A stretch of 52,348 bases of DNA from an uncultured bacterium (GCA_905216025.1 CAJMSE010000024.1:1-52348), one strand, 5' to 3'. Counted from the stretch's first letter, positions 32,741-41,742 are shown. Numbers and translations are program-made. Notes: generated from the sequence alone by a model not told the origin.

Positions 32741-34027
32741 CTACCGATCCGCTATCTTCCTGTAGATAAGTTCTATAGCGGTGTATTTCCGCTCTTTGGC
32801 GTTGTTCCAGTGCTCCATCAGTCCGAGCGGGCGGGTGAGCGGTTTGCCGTCCAGCATGTATGCCGTGCCGCTCGGTGCGTTGGGGATTGACGCCGCCTCG
32901 CGCAGGTATTCGTCGCAGTAGTTCAGGCTTCGGTAGTCCGGCCACTCGCCGATTATCATGTCCATGCCCACGGCATCGCATGCCACGCCGTCCTGAGAGG
33001 CTATGAGCGAGCAGCACCACGTGCCGCCGAAGGGCTCCGACGTCCACCGCCCTGTGGGCGCGCCGTTGACCCCGCGCGAGCCGTAGCTGCCGTCGATGAG
33101 GAATAGCAGGCACTTGCCGCCCATGTCCTTATGCGCCATGAAGTCGACGAAGGTCTTGTATCCCGGCTTGCCGTGCTTCTTGTCCTGGCTTATGTTGTTG
33201 TGCGCGTTCTGCCTCCAGTGCAGCGCAATGTCGGTCGCGCCGTACCAGTTCTTGGCCGTCAGCGTCACGCCCGGGCCGTTGTGGGTCTTCAGCAGCGCCG
33301 AGTTTATCAGGTAGTCGGCGTCTGCGATGCACCTCGCCAGTCCGCGCGCCATGCGTCCGTTGTCTGCCGAATAGACGATGCGGTCTTTGTAATACTCGCA
33401 TCTGATGCGTCCGTCGCCCCCGATGTTGTCTACGAACACTACGCCGGGGAACTCTCTTTTCACCTTATTATATATACTGTCGGTGATGGCACGGCTCGGT
33501 TCGCACACCGTGATGTCGGCCTCGGCCACTCCGCCGTCGTTCACTAATGAGCGCACGAGGGCCAGCGTGACGAACGGCGACGAGTTCAGCTCCACCGTGT
33601 CGCGGTGCGTGATTGCGTTGTTCATGTTCAGTTTGATGGCAATCTTCTCACCCCTGCGGTATCCGTGCCTGCCCCGTCCGTGACTCTTGTTGAAGTCGGT
33701 GAAGAGCGCGCGCCATGCCTTGCGCGCGTCTTTGCTCCCCGTGAGGGCTACTACGGCCTCGCGGACCATGGCGTCGGCCTTTGCCTGACTGTTCCAGCGG
33801 TCTTCCACCCACAGGCCCGTCTCGCCGTCCCAGCTGGCCACGCCGGGGGCGTGCACCCATGCCACGCGGCCCGGATGTATGCCGCGGCCTTCGCCTATGG
33901 GTTCGTTCGGACCGACAAAGAGTTTCGGGAAAACCTTTCGCGCCTGCCTTGCCGCATTGTCCTGCGCCGTGACGGGCATTGTCGTGAGCAGCAGGGCGGC
34001 TATGAATAAGATGTGCTTTGATTTCAT
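32741..34027 (-). CDS. DUF362 domain secreted protein
   Basis: 428 aa with a signal peptide of about 1-21 (TTMPVTAQ). DUF362 features include RGEKIAIKLNMN (about 125-136), LVNDGGVAEADITVCEPSRAI, and ADYLINSALLKTHNGPGVTLTAKNWYG. No CxxCxxC iron-sulfur motif is seen. The biochemical function of the family is unknown. It follows the GH43 gene after 7 nt, at the end of an operon led by a Na/Pi cotransporter gene, so it may act on the same exported substrate; this is inference. Confidence 0.85.
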   Translation of the reverse strand: MKSKHILFIAALLLTTMPVTAQDNAARQARKVFPKLFVGPNEPIGEGRGIHPGRVAWVHAPGVASWDGETGLWVEDRWNSQAKADAMVREAVVALTGSKDARKAWRALFTDFNKSHGRGRHGYRRGEKIAIKLNMNNAITHRDTVELNSSPFVTLALVRSLVNDGGVAEADITVCEPSRAITDSIYNKVKREFPGVVFVDNIGGDGRIRCEYYKDRIVYSADNGRMARGLARCIADADYLINSALLKTHNGPGVTLTAKNWYGATDIALHWRQNAHNNISQDKKHGKPGYKTFVDFMAHKDMGGKCLLFLIDGSYGSRGVNGAPTGRWTSEPFGGTWCCSLIASQDGVACDAVGMDMIIGEWPDYRSLNYCDEYLREAASIPNAPSGTAYMLDGKPLTRPLGLMEHWNNAKERKYTAIELIYRKIADR

Positions 34028-34034
34028 ATCGGTT

Positions 34035-35615
34035 TTATTTCAGTTCGTAACGGAACCAGTCAAACTGCGCCGTGCCGCCGTCGCCGTCGGTGTTGTAGCA
34101 GTAGACACCGGTGCGCACGCCTTTCCAGTAGCCGTCGCGCATGGTGAACGTGCTGCCCGCGGGAGTGTATTTCTTGCCGTCCGTGCTGTAGTAGAAGCGG
34201 TAGACGTTGGCCTTGCTGTCGATGGCGGCGCGCAGATAGATGGTCTTCGGGTGCTTGCGCGATACTATCTCGCGCCGTCCGTCGGCTTCGGTATATATGC
34301 CGCTGCCGCACACTCCGATGGCACGGAACTCCTTGCCGGTGCACAGCAGTCCGGCGGAGGTGCCGCCCGTGATTCCCCGGCAGTCCATCATCACCGTCAC
34401 CTCGCCCCGCTGTCCGATGGTCTTATGCGTCAGCATGGTGCGGCATTCCTTGAGGCCGGGCGCCTTCTGTGCGTGCAGCGTGAGCCATCCCTCACGCTCG
34501 GTGAGGCTCCATGCGCTGTCCACCGGGTTGTGGCACCACTGCCACTGCAGGCCGAGGGCCGACTGTCGGCTGCCCCGCCAGTACAGGTCGTTGTCGCCGA
34601 ACTCGTCGCTCATGTCGGGTATTGCCGGCCGCGTCTCGGCCTTTACCTGCGGCTTGCGGTAGGCGCCGACGGGTTCTCCCGTGCCGTTGCCGTCGTAGTC
34701 TTCACCTATTTCTATCCATCCGTCTCGCCATCGTGCCGGTTGCAGGTGCACCACACGCCCCGTCGGGTTCACCGACTGGAAGTGTATGAACCACCATTCG
34801 CCGTCCGGCGTGTCGACGAGCGCCCCCTGATGAGGGCCGTTTATGGCCGTCGTGCCCTGCTCGAGCACAATCCTCCGCTCGTACGGGCCGTATATGCTGC
34901 GCGACCGCAACATCGTCTGCCATCCCGTGCGGACGCCTCCTTCGGGAATGCTCAGATAGTAGTAGCCGTCGCGCCTGAGCCATTTCGGGCCTTCGGCCAC
35001 GGGGCCGCTGTATACCGTCTGCCCCTCGTCGAGCAGCTCGCGGCCGTCCTGCGACATGCGGTGCACTATGATGGGGCCTGCCCCGTGCACGCTGTGTGCC
35101 AGGTAAGCCTGCCCGTCGTCGTCCCAAAGAGGGCACGGATCTTCCCATTTCCGCACCTTCCTGACGCAGTGGAGCGGTGCCCACGGGCCGTGCGGGTCGG
35201 CGGCGGTGCTCATGAACAGGCCCTCGTCGGGTGTGCAGAAGAACACGTAGAACAGTCCGTCGTGATAGCGGATGGCCGGTGCCCATGAGCCTCCGGCATA
35301 GTGACTGTTCGTGTCCCAGCCCGGCAGGTCGAACCGGTCGTATACCTGAGAGATGATTTTCCAGTTGACGAGGTCTTCCGATTCGAGCACCTGCATGCCC
35401 GTGAAGTGGAAGTCGGAGGCCACCATGTAGAACCTGCTGCCCACCCGGATGGCGTCTGGGTCGCTGTAGTCGGCGTTGAGTATGGGGTTGCGGTATGTCC
35501 CGTCGCCCATGTCTCCCCAGTCGGGGCGTCCCTGTGCGCGGCAGCCGGCCGTGTGGCATAGTGCTGCCAGCACGGCCACTGCCGTGATGATGGCCTTGAG
35601 TCTCATGGCTGTCAT
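34035..35615 (-). CDS. GH43 family glycoside hydrolase (subfamily 12-like)
   Basis: 526 aa from ATG 35615, which overlaps the upstream stop as ATGA; 35606 is an alternative, and the longer frame is rejected. The signal region ends TAGC, a possible lipobox (C25). The five-bladed propeller starts YRNPILNADYSDPDAIR with the catalytic Asp near 52. SWAPAIRYHDG and AEGPKW (general acid Glu) follow. A C-terminal beta-sandwich (about 330-526, ending FDWFRYELK) is typical of the GH43 subfamilies with xylosidase or arabinofuranosidase activity. It is probably periplasmic and trims side chains of pectin or xylan. Confidence 0.9.
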   Translation of the reverse strand: MTAMRLKAIITAVAVLAALCHTAGCRAQGRPDWGDMGDGTYRNPILNADYSDPDAIRVGSRFYMVASDFHFTGMQVLESEDLVNWKIISQVYDRFDLPGWDTNSHYAGGSWAPAIRYHDGLFYVFFCTPDEGLFMSTAADPHGPWAPLHCVRKVRKWEDPCPLWDDDGQAYLAHSVHGAGPIIVHRMSQDGRELLDEGQTVYSGPVAEGPKWLRRDGYYYLSIPEGGVRTGWQTMLRSRSIYGPYERRIVLEQGTTAINGPHQGALVDTPDGEWWFIHFQSVNPTGRVVHLQPARWRDGWIEIGEDYDGNGTGEPVGAYRKPQVKAETRPAIPDMSDEFGDNDLYWRGSRQSALGLQWQWCHNPVDSAWSLTEREGWLTLHAQKAPGLKECRTMLTHKTIGQRGEVTVMMDCRGITGGTSAGLLCTGKEFRAIGVCGSGIYTEADGRREIVSRKHPKTIYLRAAIDSKANVYRFYYSTDGKKYTPAGSTFTMRDGYWKGVRTGVYCYNTDGDGGTAQFDWFRYELK

Positions 35616-37309
35616 GCTCCTCTCTGTCTTGTGCCCATGCGTGCCTCCACGACGTTCACCACATAGTCGCCCAGTTTCTCGCATTCGCTGACGATGTCCA
35701 TGTACATCGTTCCCATGGCGTAGGTATACTCGTGGTTGTTCACGTCGTTGATGTTCTGGTTCTTGAGCTGCGTGCGGTAGTTGTTTATCTCGTTCTCGAT
35801 GTTGAACGAGCGGTTCACGTCGTAGCTGTCCTTGCGTCCGCTCAGCAGCGCGTTCATCTGCGTCAGCGAGTCGTCCGTGAGCTCGAGCATCTGGTGCAGG
35901 CGTTCATACTGCTTCTCGGTGAAGTCTTCCTTGCCCGAGTTCTTGCGGTTGATGGAGCGTGCGATGTTGTAGCAGCTGTCTCCGATGCTCTCTATCTCCG
36001 ATATCTCGCGCAGCATCGTGCGTATCTTCGCCTTGGTGTCGTCGCTCAGGTGGCCGTCGCTGACGCTGTCGAGATACTTCGCAATCTCTATCTCCATGTT
36101 GTCGCTGATGCTCTCATACTTCTCTATCCGCGAGTAGAGCTTGGTGAAAGCAGCCTCGTCGCCGTGTATGCTGAGCAGCTCGCGGACGAATCCGAACATG
36201 CGCTGTATGCGCTTGGCAAACGACTGAATCTCCTTCTGCGCCTCGAGCACCGAGAGCTCCGGCGTCTTCATGATGTTGTCGCCGCCGATGTAGCAGAGGC
36301 GGAACTCGTCTTCCTCGTCCACTGCCTTTGCCTTTATCATCTTGCAGCAGAACTTCTCTATCTGCGGGATGAACCATATCAGCACCGCCGTGTTGGTCAC
36401 GTTGAAGGCCGTGTGGAAGGCGGCGAGCACGAACGACAGCCTTACGGCGTCGATGTTGCCGGTCGGGTTCACGCCTACAAGCGAGCACACCGTGTCCACG
36501 AACCAGTAGAAGCACATCAGTACCCAAAGAACTCCGAACACGTTGAAGAACAGGTGGGCCAGCGCCGCGCGCCGTGCCTGCGTGTTACCGGTCTTCGCGG
36601 CCACGTTGGCCGTTATCGTCGTGCCGATGTTCTCGCCTAATACGAGGGCTATGCCGAGATAGATGGACAGCACGCCGCTGGTGCAGAGCACCATGGTGAT
36701 GGCCATCATGGCTGCCGACGACTGTACCATGCACGTCAACAGCGTGCCGATGACGAGGAAGGCGAGGATGCTGAGATAGCTGTCGGGGTTGAAGCTGGCG
36801 AAGAATTCCACCAGTCCGGCGTTGTGCGCGAGGTCCATATCCTTGCCCGTCTGGCTGAGGGTGCCGAGGGCGAAGAACATGAAGGCCACGCCGAAGAGGA
36901 AGTCGCCGATGTAGCGGTGCTTGCGGGCGTATATCAGGATGATGCCTATGAGGAATCCAGGCCATACGCAGTTGGTGATGTTGAACGAGAAACCGGCACT
37001 CATGATCCACGCCGTCAGCGTGGTGCCGATGTTCGCACCCATGATTACTGAGATTGCCTGGACAAGCGTCAGCAGTCCGGCGTTGACGAAAGACACCGTC
37101 ATTACGGTGGTGGCCATCGACGACTGGACCGATACTGTCACAAACATTCCCGTGAGCATTCCCGTGAACCGGTTGGTGGTCATGGCTGCCAGGACGTGGC
37201 GCAGCTGCGGACCCGCCATCTTCTGGAGAGCCTCACTCATGACCTTCATACCGTAGATGAGGAGCGCTACGGCACCGATCATCTTGAAAATAATAATTAT
37301 AGACGACAT
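35612..37309 (-). CDS. Na+/phosphate cotransporter family protein with PhoU-like tail
   Basis: 565 aa. Hydrophobic spans in about 1-330 carry the two inverted NptA/YjbB repeats with hallmark QSS motifs (VQSSMATT, Q62; MVQSSAAM, about 190) and GANIGTT twice. Residues about 350-560 are a helical PhoU-like domain. It should move phosphate with sodium across the inner membrane; bacterial homologues may export. It is the first gene of an operon with a GH43 gene, joined by an ATGA overlap, and a DUF362 gene, an unusual mix. A palindromic TAAATTTA (37360-37367) lies in the gap to the divergent nucleoside kinase gene. Confidence 0.93.
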   Translation of the reverse strand: MSSIIIIFKMIGAVALLIYGMKVMSEALQKMAGPQLRHVLAAMTTNRFTGMLTGMFVTVSVQSSMATTVMTVSFVNAGLLTLVQAISVIMGANIGTTLTAWIMSAGFSFNITNCVWPGFLIGIILIYARKHRYIGDFLFGVAFMFFALGTLSQTGKDMDLAHNAGLVEFFASFNPDSYLSILAFLVIGTLLTCMVQSSAAMMAITMVLCTSGVLSIYLGIALVLGENIGTTITANVAAKTGNTQARRAALAHLFFNVFGVLWVLMCFYWFVDTVCSLVGVNPTGNIDAVRLSFVLAAFHTAFNVTNTAVLIWFIPQIEKFCCKMIKAKAVDEEDEFRLCYIGGDNIMKTPELSVLEAQKEIQSFAKRIQRMFGFVRELLSIHGDEAAFTKLYSRIEKYESISDNMEIEIAKYLDSVSDGHLSDDTKAKIRTMLREISEIESIGDSCYNIARSINRKNSGKEDFTEKQYERLHQMLELTDDSLTQMNALLSGRKDSYDVNRSFNIENEINNYRTQLKNQNINDVNNHEYTYAMGTMYMDIVSECEKLGDYVVNVVEARMGTRQRGA

Positions 37310-37401
37310 ATTTTTGTTAAAATTTGAATGCCTTTGCCTGCTATCTCGAAGATTATGGCTAAATTTACGGCAGTAAAGAATAACCCTAAAACGTTACGAG
37401 A

Positions 37402-39063
37402 ATGGAAAAATCAATACAGATTCGGTGCAAAAATACTAAAAAAATTAAAAACTTCCGCATCGGGAGTACACTTTCTGAAATATTTGATGAATTCGGCCTC
37501 GATATGCCATACGGACCCGTCAGCGCCAAGGTGAACAACAAGGTGGAGGGTCTCGGCTTCCGCGTATACCATAATAAAGATGTGGAATTCCTCGACCTGA
37601 CCTCGGCATCGGGTCAGCGCGCCTATACCCGCACGCTCTTCTTCGTGCTCTGCAAGGCCGTGCACGACCTCTATCCCGACGGCCGCGTGGTGATAGACAT
37701 ACCCGTGTCGAACGGCTACTACTGCGACCTGAGCATCGGACACCCCGTCACCGCCGACGATGCAGCGGCCATACGCCGGCGCATGGAGGAGATAATAAGT
37801 GAGGCGCACCCCATCCGCCGCCACGAGAGCACCACCGAAGAGGCCATCAGCCTCTTCCGCGCGGCCGGCGACCACTCGAAGGTGAAGCTGCTCGAGAGCG
37901 TCGGAAGCCTCTATACAGTGTACTACGACATCGACGGCTACTGCGACTATTACTACGGGGCACTGCTGCGCCGCACGTCGGACCTGCACCTCTTCGGGCT
38001 CGAGATGTACTACGACGGACTGCTCCTGCGCATCCCCTCACGCACCGACCCCTCGCGCTTAGGCGAGCTCGTGCGCCAGGACAAGATGTTCGAGATATTC
38101 AAGGAGCAGCACCGCTGGCAGGGAATACTCGGCATGACCACCATCGGCGACCTCAACGAGGTCATCGCCAAGGGCGAGAGCACTGAGCTGATAAACGTCT
38201 CCGAGGCGCTCCAGGAAAACAAGATAGTGAAGATTGCCGAGATGATTGCCGCCCGGAAGGGTGTGAAGATGGTGCTCATCGCCGGTCCGTCGTCGAGCGG
38301 CAAGACCACCACGTGCAAGCGCCTGTCTATCCAGCTGCTTGCCAACGGCATACGCCCGATAGGCATCTCGCTCGACGATTACTTCGTAGACCGCGACAAG
38401 ACGCCCCGCGACGAGTCGGGCGACTACGACTTCGAGAGCATCTACGCCCTTGACATCCCCTTGCTGAACAGTCAGATGAACGCCCTCTTCGCCGGCGAGG
38501 AGGTGGAGCTTCCGCGCTATAACTTCCAGACCGGACGCAGCGAGAAGAGCGGCCGGCGCCTCCGCCTGAAGGGCAACGAGGTGCTCGTGGTCGAGGGTAT
38601 CCACGCCCTGAACCCCGAACTGACGGCCGCCATCCCCGAGGAACAGAAGTTCCGCGTGTATGCCTCGGCGCTGACGACGATACTCATAGACACCCACAAC
38701 TACGTGCCGACGACCGACAACCGCCTGCTTCGCCGCATCATCCGCGACTATAAGTACCGCGGCGTCGACGCCCGAGAGACCATCCGCCGCTGGCCATCGG
38801 TGCGTGCGGGTGAGAACAAGTGGATATTCCCCTATCAGGAGAATGCCGATGTGATGTTCAACAGCGCCATGCTCTTCGAGCTGGCAGTGATAAAGACGCA
38901 GGCCGAGCCGCTCCTCGAGCAGGTTCCCGAGAATGCGCCGGAGTACAGCGAGGCCCGCCGCCTTCTCCATTTCCTCCGCTACATCAAGCCGATACCCTAC
39001 GACGACGTACCGTCGACGTCGCTGCTGAGAGAGTTTCTTGGGGGAAGCTCGTTCAGGTATTGA
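37402..39063 (+). CDS. Nucleoside kinase: TGS-like/ThrRS-like N-terminus fused to uridine kinase
   Basis: 553 aa. The N-terminal part (about 1-60) is a TGS-like ubiquitin-fold region. Residues about 70-230 resemble the second additional domain of threonyl-tRNA synthetase (HPIRRHEST). The C-terminal part is a P-loop kinase with GPSSSGKTT (about 294-302), ISLDDYFVDRDKTPRDESGDYDFES and VVEGIHALNP, as in uridine kinase. It probably phosphorylates uridine/cytidine or another nucleoside in the cytoplasm; the ThrRS-like half suggests RNA or nucleotide sensing, not shown. It is a single gene ending in a repeat island. Confidence 0.9.
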   Translation: MEKSIQIRCKNTKKIKNFRIGSTLSEIFDEFGLDMPYGPVSAKVNNKVEGLGFRVYHNKDVEFLDLTSASGQRAYTRTLFFVLCKAVHDLYPDGRVVIDIPVSNGYYCDLSIGHPVTADDAAAIRRRMEEIISEAHPIRRHESTTEEAISLFRAAGDHSKVKLLESVGSLYTVYYDIDGYCDYYYGALLRRTSDLHLFGLEMYYDGLLLRIPSRTDPSRLGELVRQDKMFEIFKEQHRWQGILGMTTIGDLNEVIAKGESTELINVSEALQENKIVKIAEMIAARKGVKMVLIAGPSSSGKTTTCKRLSIQLLANGIRPIGISLDDYFVDRDKTPRDESGDYDFESIYALDIPLLNSQMNALFAGEEVELPRYNFQTGRSEKSGRRLRLKGNEVLVVEGIHALNPELTAAIPEEQKFRVYASALTTILIDTHNYVPTTDNRLLRRIIRDYKYRGVDARETIRRWPSVRAGENKWIFPYQENADVMFNSAMLFELAVIKTQAEPLLEQVPENAPEYSEARRLLHFLRYIKPIPYDDVPSTSLLREFLGGSSFRY

Positions 39064-39360
39064 GGCCCTTGGAAGCCCCTCCCAACCTCCCCAAAGGGGA
39101 GGAGAAGGGGAGAGGGGATGGGAGAATATGGGAGAAGCTGGGAAAGGCTGGGAGAAATGGGAATCATGAGATGATTATAACAGCATGGCCGCAATAGCCT
39201 ATGCCTCCCATGATTCCCATTTCTCCCAGCCTTTCCCAGCTTCTCCCATATTTTCCCATATTCTCCCATCGCTTTCTCATAGCCTCCCGCATGGTCTCCT
39301 CCCCTTTGGGGAGGTTGGGAGGGGCTTCCTTTGAGGTTGGGAGGGGCTTCTGGCGGCTCC
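39064..39360. other. Convergent intergenic region occupied by a nested inverted repeat
   Basis: Nothing gene-like is visible. The gap between the kinase and LolC/E-like genes is almost wholly one nested palindromic structure (39071-39350). Confidence 0.8.
39071..39350. repeat. Nested inverted repeat island
   Basis: Outer arms 39071-39105 and 39295-39329 are exact 35-nt inverted copies of the GGAAGCCCCTCCC/CCTCCCC palindromic element. Inside, 39119-39170 and 39205-39268 are inverted copies of a TGGGAGAAGCTGGGAAAGG tract; the right arm carries one extra 12-nt unit. A half-copy follows at 39331-39350. Confidence 0.9.
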
Positions 39361-40587
39361 CTATATCAGCCTCTTTGAGAAATACCTCACGGGATACCAC
39401 ACCGCCACGAACCCGGTGGCGAGCACGGTGAGGAATATGATAATGATGTCTTCGGGATGCACGCTGACGGGATATGCGTCGACGACGAACGAGCCGCTCG
39501 AGCGTCCCAGCCCCACGATGCCGTACGTCTGCTGGAGCCAGCATAGCAGCAGGCCGGCGGCAATGCCCGCCACGGCGCCCGCCGCTGAAATCATGCGGCC
39601 CTCGAAGAGGAATATGCGCGTTATCAGCTTGTCGCCCGCTCCGAGGCTGCGCAGCGTCGCCACGTCGTTCTTCTTCTCGATCATCAGCATCGACAGGCTT
39701 CCTATTATGTTGAAGCATGCCACCACGAGGATGAACGTGAGGAATATATAGGCAATCAGTTTCTCGATTTTCATTATACGGAATGTGTCTTCCTGCTGCT
39801 CGTAGCGGTCGAGCACGCGGTATCTGCTGCCGGCGATGCTCGCCATCTCGGCCTTCACGGCGTCGAAGTCGGCGCCAGGTTTCAGCCGCAGTTCGAGCGA
39901 CGAGAGCATGCCCTGCCTGTCGAACAGGCGGCGGGCAAAGCCTATGTCGGTCAGTATGTGACTCCTGTCATATTTCGCCTGCTTCACGTTGAAGAGCACG
40001 CCGGGCGAGTAGAGCTCGTCTTCCACGAAACCGTCTGTCGGGTCGGCCATGCTCAGCTGCCCCTCGCGGCGCGGCGCATAGATTTTTATCGGGCTGCGGT
40101 AGGCATATCCCGTGCCGAGCGTTTCGGCCAGCCGGATGCCCGGTATGCCGTAGCTGATGTCTGCCGCGTGCAGCTCGTAGGTGCCGTCGCCGACGAGAAT
40201 CTCCCTGATATGCGTCAGGCTGTCGAAGTTGTCGGTCACTCCCTTGACCGTCACCATGGCCTGCCGGCCCTCATATATGGCCAGCGCCATGTCCTCGACG
40301 ACCTCTGTGGCCACCTCCACTTGCGGCAGCGTCCTTATCTTTGTCAGCACGGGGTCGTCCGCCGGGGCGGCCTTTCCCGTTGCCGGCACTACCTTAATCT
40401 GCGGGTCGAACGTGGTGAAGAACGACGCCACGAGGTCGTGGAAGCCGTTGAACACACTCAGTGTCACCACGAGAGCCATCGTGGCGACGGCCACCCCCAC
40501 GGCGCTGATGGCGCTGATGATGTTGATGGCGTGCGTGCTCTTCTTCGAGAAGAGGTAGCGGCATGCTATGTAGAGGGGGAAGTTCAT
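39361..40587 (-). CDS. LolC/LolE-like FtsX-family permease
   Basis: 408 aa. Four membrane spans lie at about 20-45, 270-300, 320-350 and 375-400, with a large periplasmic domain between the first two. The start (YIACRYLFSKKSTHAINIISAIS) and the LRSLGA...FLFEG region are typical of lipoprotein-releasing permeases. It would work with a LolD ATPase, not seen here, to extract lipoproteins from the inner membrane. It shares an ATGA overlap with rbfA, so the two are translated together. MacB-type permeases are an alternative, less likely at this length. Confidence 0.9.
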   Translation of the reverse strand: MNFPLYIACRYLFSKKSTHAINIISAISAVGVAVATMALVVTLSVFNGFHDLVASFFTTFDPQIKVVPATGKAAPADDPVLTKIRTLPQVEVATEVVEDMALAIYEGRQAMVTVKGVTDNFDSLTHIREILVGDGTYELHAADISYGIPGIRLAETLGTGYAYRSPIKIYAPRREGQLSMADPTDGFVEDELYSPGVLFNVKQAKYDRSHILTDIGFARRLFDRQGMLSSLELRLKPGADFDAVKAEMASIAGSRYRVLDRYEQQEDTFRIMKIEKLIAYIFLTFILVVACFNIIGSLSMLMIEKKNDVATLRSLGAGDKLITRIFLFEGRMISAAGAVAGIAAGLLLCWLQQTYGIVGLGRSSGSFVVDAYPVSVHPEDIIIIFLTVLATGFVAVWYPVRYFSKRLI

Positions 40588-40919
40588 TCCTTGAGCAGCT
40601 CGTCTATGTGTTCGATGTAGTCGAGCGAGTCGTCCGCGAAGAAGCGCAGCTCGGGTATGATGCGCAGCTGGTGGCGCGTGCGCGTGCCCAGTTCATATCT
40701 TATCGTCTTCTCGCTTGCCCTTATGTTGCTCAGTATCTCCTCGCCCTTGTCGCTCGGGAAGATGCTCAGGTATGCCGTGCAGATGCTGAGGTCGGGCGAT
40801 ACCTTCGTGCGCGTCACCGACACCATGATGCCCCGTGCCATCCTCGTCTGCTGCTGGAAAATTATGCTCAGCTCCTTCTGCAGCAGCCGTGCGATTTTGT
40901 TCTGTCTTGTTTCCTGCAT
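40584..40919 (-). CDS. rbfA: Ribosome-binding factor A
   Basis: 111 aa from ATG 40919; the longer frame to 41045 is rejected because a -7 element at 40944-40952 lies inside it. It is a KH-like small-subunit maturation factor acting on the 5' end of 16S rRNA. Typical features are the start METRQNKIARLLQKEL-like (here MQETRQNKIARLLQKELS), VSVTRTKVSPDLSICTAYLSIFP (about 34-56), and RHQLRIIPELRFFADDS near the end. It is the first gene of a two-gene unit with the LolC/E-like permease, which is an unusual pairing for a ribosome factor but joined by an ATGA overlap. Confidence 0.95.
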   Translation of the reverse strand: MQETRQNKIARLLQKELSIIFQQQTRMARGIMVSVTRTKVSPDLSICTAYLSIFPSDKGEEILSNIRASEKTIRYELGTRTRHQLRIIPELRFFADDSLDYIEHIDELLKE

Positions 40920-40943
40920 ATCGTTGATAGTATGTTTCGTTCT

Positions 40944-40952
40944 GCAAATGTA
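40944..40952 (-). promoter_or_regulatory. -7 element of rbfA
   Basis: The reverse strand reads TACATTTGC, 24 nt before ATG 40919. No -33 TTTG at the expected spacing. Confidence 0.6.
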
Positions 40953-41021
40953 CGGAAAATCCCGCAATAAACCGTTGGCAGCGTGATATTTTTTAGTAAG
41001 AGGGAATGGAAGAAGCCACCC

Positions 41022-41055
41022 GGAAGCCTCTCCCGGCCTCCCCAAGGGGAGGAGA
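41022..41055. repeat. CCTCCCCAAGGGGAGG palindromic element, reverse
   Basis: GGAAGCCTCTCCCGG followed by the CCTCCCC/GGGGAGG palindrome. It faces the forward copy at 41360-41392 and forms the outer arms of a composite island. Confidence 0.8.
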
Positions 41056-41138
41056 AGCCGTGCGGGAGGGATGGGAATGATGGGAGATAAAGGGAATCAT
41101 GGGAGGGAATGGGAGGGAAGAGATGACCACCTGCTCTG

Positions 41139-41239
41139 GTAGGGACATAGCTCGTCTATGTCCTAAGCCCGTGAGGGCTAAGATATCACCCGCCTTATCG
41201 AGCCTGCTGTCTGAGGACATAGACGAGCTATGTCCCTAC
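41139..41239. repeat. Perfect 26-bp inverted repeat around AGCCC-GGGCT
   Basis: Arms 41139-41164 and 41214-41239 are exact inverted copies (GTAGGGACATAGCTCGTC... and its complement). An AGCCC-GTGA-GGGCT palindrome follows the left arm. The layout matches the element at 32289-32433 although the middle sequence differs. Confidence 0.9.
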
Positions 41240-41359
41240 CGTTCATGGGGGCTTTCAGGGCCTTTTTACGGTTTTTGCCGTCTTTCCTGCTGTTCCGGGG
41301 TATCCCATTCCTCCCATATTTACCATCGCTCCCATGCTCTCCCAGCCCCTCCGCATGGC

Positions 41360-41392
41360 TCCTCCCCTTTGGGGAGGTCGGGAGGGGCTTCC
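41360..41392. repeat. CCTCCCCTTTGGGGAGG palindromic element
   Basis: A palindrome followed by TCGGGAGGGGCTTCC. It is inverted relative to 41022-41055. Confidence 0.8.
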
Positions 41393-41542
41393 TCATGATG
41401 CCCTCACGGGTTGCTTTTGACGGTGTAATCAGCAGCGTTTGACGGTGCGTTTTGTTGCCCGCTGATGTATCCCGCCCGCTTCCAAATGCGTTTGTGCCCG
41501 CTATCAAAAGTGTTTTTGACAGCTGCGCCAAACGTTTTTGAG
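41391..41542. repeat. 152-bp dispersed repeat, copy 2 (inverted)
   Basis: The reverse complement aligns gap-free with 23163-23314 at about 86% by eye. Like copy 1 it lies beside a CCTCCCC palindromic element. Confidence 0.85.
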
Positions 41543-41577
41543 AGCTGTCAAAATCCTTGCTCGTTATTTCCCGCAGG

Positions 41578-41634
41578 TCTCCTCCCCTTTGGGGAGGCAG
41601 GGAGGGGCTTTCCCTTGAGGCAGGGAGGGGCCTC
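41578..41634. repeat. CCTCCCCTTTGGGGAGG palindromic element
   Basis: The same palindrome plus a half-copy (GGCAGGGAGGGGCCTC). Together with the upstream CCCGCAGG it nearly repeats 23363-23427. Confidence 0.8.
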
Positions 41635-41742
41635 TCTTCAAACTTTTGCCAACTCGGAATTGCAAAACCGCGACGTACTTTTGCTTTTACAATACTTTAA
41701 CCTAAAAACCGGTGGCACGGCTTAAATTGTGTGCGCGAACAT

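Noticed and set aside
41465..41725. 86-codon ORF upstream of pckA
   Set aside because: Made of the 152-bp repeat and the CCTCCCC palindrome, and overlaps candidate promoter sequence.
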